From contig JAHHSF010000023.1 in assembly GCA_020025375.1 (NCBI GenBank), positions 1 to 13,099 of the forward strand: 13,099 nucleotides of DNA, given 5' to 3'. Position 1 is the stretch's first letter; the number at the start of each line of letters is the position of its first letter. Position numbers and translations under genes: made by a program. Under the pieces are notes generated by a model. That model saw only the letters and a program-made list of their open reading frames with translations, made no database searches and had not been told where the DNA came from. Of the stretch, positions 1 to 4,282 are shown one piece after another. This DNA is from Oscillospiraceae bacterium (GTDB lineage: Bacteria; Bacillota; Clostridia; Oscillospirales; Oscillospiraceae).

Positions 1-421
1 TGGGGGAGGGCATCAGACCCTTGGGGCCCAGGACCTTACCCAGACGGCCAACCACGCCCATCATGTCGGGAGTGGCGACAACCACGTCATAATCAAACCA
101 GTTTTCCTTCTGGATCTTCTCGACCATGTCCATCTCGCCGACGAAATCAGCGCCGGCGTTACGAGCGGCCTCAGCCTTATCGCCCTTGGCGAAGACCAGC
201 ACGCGCTGGGTCTTGCCGGTGCCGTGGGGCAGAACGATAGCGCCGCGGACCTGCTGGTCGGCGTGGCGGGAGTCAACGCCCAGCTTCACGGGAAGCTCGA
301 CGGTCGCGTCGAACTTGGCGGGGGCGGTCTTTACCACCAGGCCCAGGGCCTCGGTGGCATCGTACAGATTGGTGCTGTCGATCTGCTTGGCACCATCGAT
401 GTATTTCTTACCTCTGCTCAT
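1..421 (-). CDS. rplA: Large ribosomal subunit protein L1 (partial)
   Basis: L1 binds 23S rRNA at the mobile L1 stalk next to the E site and in many bacteria represses its own operon. The visible part is the first 140 residues, starting MSRGKKYIDGAKQID and running through a GIVLPHGTGK-like block (here GAIVLPHGTGKTQRVLVFAK) to VGRLGKVLGPKGLMPSP, a hallmark stretch of the L1 family. The family is about 230 residues long, so the C-terminal 90 or so lie beyond position 1. The start is the ATG at 421-419, preceded by a GGAGGG ribosome-binding site. The gene follows rplK by 18 nt and is clearly in the same transcript (rpmG-secE-nusG-rplK-rplA). Identification is by recognised family sequence. Confidence 0.97.
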   Translation of the reverse strand, partial: MSRGKKYIDGAKQIDSTNLYDATEALGLVVKTAPAKFDATVELPVKLGVDSRHADQQVRGAIVLPHGTGKTQRVLVFAKGDKAEAARNAGADFVGEMDMVEKIQKENWFDYDVVVATPDMMGVVGRLGKVLGPKGLMPSP

Positions 422-439
422 TACTTAAACCCTCCTTGC

Positions 440-865
440 TTACTCGCCCACGACGACGCCCATGGAACGGGCGGTGCCGGCGATCATGCTCATAGCGGCG
501 TCGATATCGGCAGCGTTGAGGTCGGGCATCTTGATCTCAGCAATCTTGCGGACGTCCTCTTTGCTGATGGTGGCAACCTTGGTCTTGTTGGGAACGCCGG
601 AGGCGGTCTCCAGGTTGCAGGCCTTCTTGATCAGCACGGCGGCGGGGGGGGTCTTGGTGATGAAGGTGAAGGAGCGGTCGGCATAGACAGTGATGACCAC
701 GGGGATGATCATGCCCATGTCGTTCTTGGTGCGCTCGTTGAACTCCTTGGTGAAACCGGCAATGTTGATGCCGTGCTGACCGAGGGCCGGGCCGACAGGG
801 GGAGCGGGAGTCGCTTTGCCGGCGGGAATCTGAAGCTTGACGTATCCTACGACTTTCTGTGCCAT
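440..865 (-). CDS. rplK: Large ribosomal subunit protein L11
   Basis: L11 forms the base of the ribosomal GTPase-associated stalk with 23S rRNA helices 43/44 and contacts L10 and elongation factors. The 141-residue product has the expected full length. It begins MAQKVVGYVKLQIPAGKATP with the proline-rich PAPPVGPALGQHGINI motif of the N-terminal domain (about residues 20-36). The C-terminal rRNA-binding domain includes TKVATISKEDVRKIAEIK and ends in a GTARSMGV motif. The start ATG at 865 is preceded by AGGAGGTG with a normal spacing. It lies 18 nt upstream of rplA and 61 nt downstream of nusG, and that gap holds a bulged hairpin described separately. Confidence 0.98.
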   Translation of the reverse strand: MAQKVVGYVKLQIPAGKATPAPPVGPALGQHGINIAGFTKEFNERTKNDMGMIIPVVITVYADRSFTFITKTPPAAVLIKKACNLETASGVPNKTKVATISKEDVRKIAEIKMPDLNAADIDAAMSMIAGTARSMGVVVGE

Positions 866-893
866 AGTAAAGGCACCTCCTAGTTAAAATGTG

Positions 894-924
894 GTGGAAG
901 CGGGACGAGTAGCGTCCCTCCCAC
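894..924 (-). promoter_or_regulatory. Bulged hairpin before rplK: candidate L1 translational operator
   Basis: On the minus-strand RNA, 924-919 (GTGGGA) pairs with 899-894 (TTCCAC). After a 2-nt GC bulge, 918-913 (GGGACG) pairs with 907-902 (CGTCCC), leaving a 5-nt loop at 912-908. This 12-bp bulged stem begins 3 nt after the nusG stop and ends about 30 nt before the rplK start. L1 is known in several bacteria and archaea to bind an rRNA-like hairpin in the rplK-rplA messenger and repress it. Position and asymmetric bulge fit that role, but I cannot confirm the L1-specific loop bases. A partial intercistronic terminator is an alternative, although no U-tract follows. Confidence 0.35.
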
Positions 925-926
925 GT

Positions 927-1451
927 TTAGGGCTGGACAAGTTCGACCTGATCGAGTTCCAACTCCACGGGCGTCTCACGCCCGAACATGGAGACCACGA
1001 CCCGGACCTTTTCGTGGTCCAAATCAATCTCCTCTACGATGCCCAGGAAGGATTCCAGAGCGCCGTCGGTAATCTTGACGTTGTCGCCGACTTCGTAGCC
1101 AACGACGACCTCGCGCTTTTCCACGCCCATGGCGGCGATCTCATCGTCCGTGAGGGGGATGGGCTTGTTGCCTGAACCGACAAAGCCGGTGACGCCACGG
1201 ACATTACGGACCAGGTGCCAGGTATCGTCGGTCATCACCATCTTGACCAGCACATAGCCGGGGAAGACTTTGCGCTCCACCGTCTTGGGGCCGTTGTCGG
1301 TGATTTCGGTGACGGTCTCCATGGGGATGGAGATTTCGTGGATGAGGTCGGTCATATTGCGGTTTTCGATGGCCTTTTCGATGGAGGCCTTTACGGTGTT
1401 CTCATAGCCCGAATAGGTATGGGCTACATACCACTTCGCATTTTCAGCCAT
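927..1451 (-). CDS. nusG: Transcription termination/antitermination factor NusG
   Basis: NusG binds RNA polymerase through its N-terminal domain and, through its KOW domain, S10 or Rho, so it tunes pausing, termination and transcription-translation coupling. The 174-residue product has family length. The NGN domain occupies about residues 1-115, starting MAENAKWYVAHTYSGYENTV and including FPGYVLVKMVMTDDTWHLVRN and RGVTGFVG. The KOW domain occupies about 120-174 (YEVGDNVKITDGALESFLG, then VSMFGRETPVELELDQVEL). The ATG at 1451 follows the secE stop by 5 nt, so translation is probably coupled; the purine-rich site lies in the last codons of secE. It has the usual secE-nusG-rplK neighbourhood. 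Confidence 0.98.
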   Translation of the reverse strand: MAENAKWYVAHTYSGYENTVKASIEKAIENRNMTDLIHEISIPMETVTEITDNGPKTVERKVFPGYVLVKMVMTDDTWHLVRNVRGVTGFVGSGNKPIPLTDDEIAAMGVEKREVVVGYEVGDNVKITDGALESFLGIVEEIDLDHEKVRVVVSMFGRETPVELELDQVELVQP

Positions 1452-1456
1452 GACTC

Positions 1457-1762
1457 TTAACCCTTACCTGCCAGATGCAGCAGGGCATTGATAACGGTGG
1501 TGGCCAGACCGTCGAAAACCCAGATGAAGACGCCGACCACGATGACGCAGAGGATGACAATCAATGTATTGTTTCCGGTCTGCTTGGCGGTGGGCCACTG
1601 GACCTTCTTCAGCTCGCTCTTCAGCTCGCGGCCCCACTTGCCGATGCGGGCGAAAAGGCCGGGCTTCTTAGCGGGAGCCTTGGCCTTCTTGTCCTTGGCG
1701 GCCTTGCCGGCCTTTGGGGAAGTCTCGGGCTCCATGCCCTCCATTTTTTCGTTTTCAGACAT
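1457..1762 (-). CDS. secE: Preprotein translocase subunit SecE
   Basis: SecE is the small essential clamp subunit of the SecYEG translocon in the cytoplasmic membrane. The product is 101 residues when started at the ATG at 1762, which has a GAAGGG-type ribosome-binding site. An in-frame upstream ATG at 1795 would add 11 residues but lies almost directly after rpmG and lacks comparable support. Residues 1-34 are a charged Lys/Ala-rich extension. The amphipathic SecE signature ELKKVQWPTAKQ is at residues 50-61, followed by a single transmembrane helix at about 66-86. This is the single-helix SecE of Firmicutes rather than the three-helix enterobacterial form. It sits between rpmG and nusG, its conserved place. 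Confidence 0.95.
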   Translation of the reverse strand: MSENEKMEGMEPETSPKAGKAAKDKKAKAPAKKPGLFARIGKWGRELKSELKKVQWPTAKQTGNNTLIVILCVIVVGVFIWVFDGLATTVINALLHLAGKG

Positions 1763-1801
1763 TTGGTACACCCTTCTTTCTTGTGAAGCGGTCAACGCTC
1801 A

Positions 1802-1966
1802 TTATTTGGTCTCGTTGTGGACGGTATGCTTCCGGCAGAAGGGGCAATACTTGTTCAGTTCCAGACGGTCGGGGGTATTCTTCTTGTTCTTGTTGGTGTT
1901 GTAGTTACGCTGCTTGCACTCGGAGCAACGCAGAGTGATCTTCACTCGGGAACCAGCTTTGGCCAT
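1802..1966 (-). CDS. rpmG: Large ribosomal subunit protein L33, zinc-binding type
   Basis: L33 is a small 50S protein near the E site. The 54-residue product starts MAKAGSRVKITLRCSECKQR and carries two CxxC pairs, Cys14/Cys17 (CSEC) and Cys41/Cys44 (CPFC). It is therefore the zinc-ribbon paralogue rather than the cysteine-free one that replaces it under zinc limitation. The ATG at 1966 is chosen because AGGAGGTG lies 9 nt upstream; an in-frame ATG at 1987 overlaps that site and is unlikely. It is the first gene of the secE-nusG-rplK-rplA operon and is preceded by a long structured leader containing a terminator, so expression of the whole operon is probably set before this gene. Confidence 0.96.
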   Translation of the reverse strand: MAKAGSRVKITLRCSECKQRNYNTNKNKKNTPDRLELNKYCPFCRKHTVHNETK

Positions 1967-2005
1967 GGTGTTCGGCACCTCCTTCATTTTTCGGCTGGGG
2001 GCAAC

Positions 2006-2039
2006 AAAAAACCGAAACCAGCCGTTTGGCCGATTTCGG
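2006..2039 (-). terminator. Intrinsic terminator inside the rpmG leader (attenuator)
   Basis: On the minus strand, 2039-2028 (CCGAAATCGGCC) pairs over all 12 positions, with two G-U wobbles, with 2023-2012 (GGCTGGTTTCGG) around the loop AAAC. The hairpin is followed at once by six T residues (2011-2006). It lies between the only good promoter (2185-2213) and the rpmG ribosome-binding site, about 40 nt before the start codon. If it always worked, the essential rpmG-secE-nusG-rplK-rplA genes would be silent, so it must be conditional or leaky. Its 5' arm is shared with a competing upstream hairpin. Confidence 0.8.
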
Positions 2040-2178
2040 GTACCAAAAGGGGCCCAATAACCCCTGAAAAGGTACGGAAATCGGCAACTTTGCTTGCCTC
2101 CCTATGTTCCGTGACGGCCAAGGGTGTTACGCATCATCCCGTAAAAATGTACGCAACAAAAAAGCCCTTTTCATAGGT
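2029..2178 (-). promoter_or_regulatory. Structured 5' leader with antiterminator of the rpmG-secE-nusG-rplK-rplA operon
   Basis: Reading the minus-strand RNA from about 2178, several elements follow in order. P1 pairs 2158-2150 with 2133-2125 (9 bp with wobbles). P2 pairs 2124-2121 with 2103-2100, with an inner CCG/CGG. P3 pairs GGCAA (2098-2094) with TTGCC (2087-2083). A long hairpin pairs 2085-2077 (GCCGATTTC) with 2037-2029 (GAAATCGGC), plus GTACC/GGTAC and CCCC/GGGG pairs further in. The 3' arm of the long hairpin is almost exactly the 5' arm of the terminator, so the two are mutually exclusive. P3 overlaps the first bases of the antiterminator and could act as an anti-antiterminator. I do not recognise a known riboswitch or ribosomal-protein leader class; the ligand could be a protein or small molecule. 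Confidence 0.65.
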
Positions 2179-2184
2179 GCTAGC

Positions 2185-2213
2185 AGTATATCATACCAAA
2201 AGCTGTTTGTCAA
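2185..2213 (-). promoter_or_regulatory. Sigma-A promoter of the rpmG operon
   Basis: On the minus strand, TTGACA (2213-2208), a 17-nt spacer, then TATACT (2190-2185) preceded by TGA, giving an extended -10. The -35 is perfect and the -10 matches five of six consensus bases. The transcript should begin near 2178. It lies back to back with the ruvX promoter; the two -35 boxes are 29 bp apart. Confidence 0.88.
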
Positions 2214-2242
2214 TAGGATTTTCCATGGGTTCAGAAGGGTGG

Positions 2243-2271
2243 TTGACAAGGATGCCCCTTCCGGGGATAAT
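2243..2271 (+). promoter_or_regulatory. Sigma-A promoter of ruvX
   Basis: TTGACA at 2243-2248, a 17-nt spacer, then GATAAT at 2266-2271. The predicted start near 2278 falls just before the AAGGAG ribosome-binding site (2279-2284), so the untranslated leader would be only about 14 nt. Confidence 0.8.
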
Positions 2272-2291
2272 GGAGAAAAAGGAGTGATGTT

Positions 2292-2711
2292 ATGCGTATC
2301 ATGGCGATAGATTACGGAGATGCCCGGACGGGGATTGCGGTCTCTGATGCCACCGGCCTGCTGGCCGGGTTCACCACCGTCATCCAGAGCCGGAATCCCG
2401 ACTTTGTGGCCTCTGAAATCGCCCGCCTGGTAAAAGAGCACGGGGCCGAGGAACTGGTCATGGGTTTTCCCCGGAACATGGATGGCACAGAGGGCCCGCG
2501 GGCCGCGCTCTACCGGGCCTTTGCGGACAAGCTGGAGGAGGTCACCGGACGGAAGCCGGTCCTCTGGGACGAGCGCCGCACAACGGTGGAGGCCCACGCC
2601 ATCCTCCATGCCGGAGGAAAGAAGATGAAGGACCACCGGAAAAACGTGGATGCCGTGGCGGCCACCCTTATCCTGGACGGCTATCTGACCCGAAAGCGCC
2701 TGCAGGGGTAA
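2292..2711 (+). CDS. ruvX: RuvX/YqgF family RNase H-fold nuclease (putative pre-16S rRNA nuclease)
   Basis: Members of this family trim the 5' end of pre-16S rRNA and have also been proposed as Holliday-junction resolvases. The 139-residue product has family length. It shows the N-terminal IDYGDARTGIAVSD motif with Asp7, the VMGFPRNMDGTEG loop (about 56-68), WDERRTT with Glu94, and KNVDAVAA with Asp120. These make up the RNase H-like acidic triad. The ATG at 2292 follows AAGGAG by 7 nt. In Bacillus subtilis the orthologue (yrrK) sits beside the DUF1292 gene yrzB; here that partner lies about 4.6 kb away at 7042-7350. The gene converges on the permease pair with only 7 bp between stop codons and no visible terminator. 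Confidence 0.92.
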   Translation: MRIMAIDYGDARTGIAVSDATGLLAGFTTVIQSRNPDFVASEIARLVKEHGAEELVMGFPRNMDGTEGPRAALYRAFADKLEEVTGRKPVLWDERRTTVEAHAILHAGGKKMKDHRKNVDAVAATLILDGYLTRKRLQG

Positions 2712-2718
2712 GACTCGA

Positions 2719-3081
2719 TTACCGCTTCTTGCGGAACAGCTCTCGCAGGCCAATATATATGAGGTAAGCGCCGAAGAGCTTTCTCAGGAGGCTCACGTCC
2801 AGGGCGGTGGCCACCCAGGCGGCCAGGGCGGTACCCAAAAGCCCCGCCAGGATGGCTGGGAGGGCAGTCTTTTTGTCCACAAAGCCATTTTTCAGGTGGG
2901 AGGGAAGCGCGGTGGCAGCGGTGGGGAGAAAGTAGAGAAGATTGATGCCCTGGGCCAGGTGCTGGTCCAGTCCGGCCACCGCCGTCATATAGATGAGGAG
3001 CAGGGTCCCGCCCCCAATCCCGAAGCCGGAGAGTACCCCGGTCACCGCCCCGGCCAGGGCGGCAATGAGCCAGCCCCCCAT
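2719..3081 (-). CDS. TauE/SafE-type permease, half-length subunit B
   Basis: TauE/SafE proteins are membrane permeases proposed to export sulfite, sulfoacetate and related anions. This 120-residue product has about four hydrophobic segments: residues about 3-35 with a GFGIGGGTLL loop typical of the family repeat, then QGINLLYFLPTAATAL, ALPAILAGLLGTALAAWVA, and a last helix around FGAYLIYIGL. It ends in a basic tail (RELFRKKR). It is half the usual 240-260 residues. The start is the ATG at 3081-3079, which shares its A with the TGA stop of the upstream half gene (TGATG) and lacks a good ribosome-binding site of its own, so it is probably translated by coupling. A much longer in-frame extension upstream overlaps the neighbour and is rejected. 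The two halves probably form one transporter. Confidence 0.8.
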   Translation of the reverse strand: MGGWLIAALAGAVTGVLSGFGIGGGTLLLIYMTAVAGLDQHLAQGINLLYFLPTAATALPSHLKNGFVDKKTALPAILAGLLGTALAAWVATALDVSLLRKLFGAYLIYIGLRELFRKKR

Positions 3082-3446
3082 CAGAGGAGGAGCGACTTCA
3101 CGCCGCCGTAAAGGATAAGCAGGGCGAAGGCCCGGTGTAACCAGTCCATATTCAGCCGTTTGAAGGTCCGTCCCCCAACAAACCCGCCTACCAGGCCCCC
3201 GACCAGATAGGGCAGGGCGGCGCGAAACTCCAGCCCGCCCCGGAAAAAGTAGATGACCGAGGAGAGCAGGCAGAGGGGAAGGATGACCAGCACCGAGGTG
3301 GCGAAGGCTTTCCGCTGATCCAGTCTGCACGTTCCGGTGAGGAGGGGGACCAAAATCATCCCCCCGCCGCCCCCAAAGAAACCGTTTGCCAGCCCTGCCA
3401 GTCCACCTGCCAAGGCGGGAGCCATCCAGTCATGTTTTTGAGCCAT
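3081..3446 (-). CDS. TauE/SafE-type permease, half-length subunit A
   Basis: This is the 121-residue partner of the gene at 2719-3081. It starts MAQKHDWMAPALAGGLAGL and carries the glycine-rich family repeat NGFFGGGGGMILVPLL (about 22-37). Further hydrophobic segments follow at TSVLVILPLCLLSSVIYFF, PYLVGGLVGGFVGG and a final helix near RAFALLILYGGVKSLLL, about four in all. The matching glycine loops in A and B are what an internally duplicated full-length TauE/SafE protein would give if split. Start ATG 3446 has GGAGGG 8 nt upstream, but that site is inside a strong hairpin. Its stop overlaps the start of B by one base. Substrate cannot be told from sequence. Confidence 0.82.
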   Translation of the reverse strand: MAQKHDWMAPALAGGLAGLANGFFGGGGGMILVPLLTGTCRLDQRKAFATSVLVILPLCLLSSVIYFFRGGLEFRAALPYLVGGLVGGFVGGRTFKRLNMDWLHRAFALLILYGGVKSLLL

Positions 3447-3489
3447 AAAAGAATCCCTCCGTTTGGACTAGTGTTCCAACGGAGGGATT
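3447..3489 (-). terminator. Hairpin terminator of tcdA that also encloses the permease ribosome-binding site
   Basis: The minus-strand RNA pairs 3489-3476 with 3466-3452: a 14-bp stem (AATCCCTCCGTTGG against CCAAACGGAGGGATT with one bulged A) and a 9-nt loop. It is followed by TTCTTTT, which runs up to the permease ATG at 3446. It begins 19 nt after the tcdA stop, so it can end the tcdA transcript. The GGAGGG ribosome-binding site of the permease gene (3460-3455) lies in the 3' arm, paired with CCCTCC, so the same stem would also block translation. Confidence 0.65.
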
Positions 3490-3508
3490 TTCTTATACTT
3501 TGGTGACC

Positions 3509-4219
3509 TTATTTCACGCCGGTCAGGTCCTTCACGCACTCGGCCGCCATGAGGAGCCCGGCGGAGGCAGGGACCCAGACGACGCTGGCGGGGACGCTCC
3601 GGCGGCCCGGGGGAGGGACCTCGGGCTGAGAGGTCTCATGGGCCAGCTCGGGGGACCAGACCACCTTGTGGTGGGGGATGTTCCGTTTCCGCAGTTCCTT
3701 GCGAATGACCCGAGCCAGGGGACAGCCCTCGGTCTGGCTGATGTCGCTCACCCGGAGAAGGGTGGGGTCCAGCTTGTTTCCGGTGCCCAGGGCGGAGAGG
3801 ATGGGAATCTTACGGTCCAGGGCGGTCTCGATGAGGTCCAGCTTGCAGGAGACCAGGTCGATGCAGTCCAGGACGTAGTCATAGCCGCCCCAAAAATCCT
3901 CTCGGCAATCGGCGGCGTACTTACCCACGATGGCGGTCACCTTGCAGTCGGGGGCCAGGAGGGAGACACGGTCGGCCAGAGCCTGCGCCTTGGGCTGACC
4001 AATGGTGGCGGTGGTGGCCTGTGCCTGACGGTTCAGGTTGGACAGGCCCACCTCGTCGTGGTCGATGATGGTGAGAGCTCCCACCCCGGTGCGGGCCAGG
4101 GCCTCAGCGCACCAGCTCCCCACGCCCCCCAGGCCAAAAACGGCCACATGGCTGCGGGCCAGCCTGTCCATGGCGGCCTCGCCTAAGATCATTTCGGCCC
4201 GGATAAATTGTTCTCTCAT
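3509..4219 (-). CDS. tcdA: tRNA threonylcarbamoyladenosine dehydratase TcdA
   Basis: TcdA is an E1-like enzyme that uses ATP to dehydrate t6A37 in ANN-decoding tRNAs to the cyclic form ct6A. From the ATG at 4219 the product is 236 residues. It opens MREQFIRAEMILGEAAMDRL, typical of the family. The nucleotide-binding loop is VFGLGGVGSW at residues 27-36, then IIDHDEVGLSNLNRQ (51-65) with the Arg used in adenylation, Lys77 in GQPKA, and the DYVLDCIDLVSCKLDLI segment. The C-terminal region has the VPASVVWVPASAGLLMA helix. Two ATGs are adjacent (4222 and 4219); the second is preferred because GAGGTG sits only 2 nt from the first. The Bacillus homologue (yrvM) lies beside 6S-1 RNA. Confidence 0.93.
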   Translation of the reverse strand: MREQFIRAEMILGEAAMDRLARSHVAVFGLGGVGSWCAEALARTGVGALTIIDHDEVGLSNLNRQAQATTATIGQPKAQALADRVSLLAPDCKVTAIVGKYAADCREDFWGGYDYVLDCIDLVSCKLDLIETALDRKIPILSALGTGNKLDPTLLRVSDISQTEGCPLARVIRKELRKRNIPHHKVVWSPELAHETSQPEVPPPGRRSVPASVVWVPASAGLLMAAECVKDLTGVK

Positions 4220-4240
4220 CATGGCACCTCATTCTGATTG

Positions 4241-4268
4241 AAAAGGGGGCGGGCCGTTGCCCGCCCCC
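4241..4268 (-). terminator. Terminator of the foldase gene
   Basis: A perfect 10-bp GC stem (GGGGGCGGGC at 4268-4259 against GCCCGCCCCC at 4254-4245 on the minus strand, loop AACG) is followed by TTTT. It lies 14 nt after the foldase stop and 22 nt before the tcdA start. The U-tract is short, so some read-through into tcdA is possible. No separate tcdA promoter is visible. Confidence 0.75.
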
Positions 4269-4282
4269 AAGGGTCCTTTTGT

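Noticed and set aside
2712..2718. Search for a shared terminator between the convergent ruvX and permease genes
   Set aside because: Only 7 bp separate the stop codons and no hairpin with a T-tract was found on either side.
3082..3330. N-terminal extension of permease subunit B to 3330
   Set aside because: It would overlap subunit A by about 250 nt, and its translation is Arg/Pro/Gly-rich with no membrane character. The TGATG overlap at 3081 explains the start.
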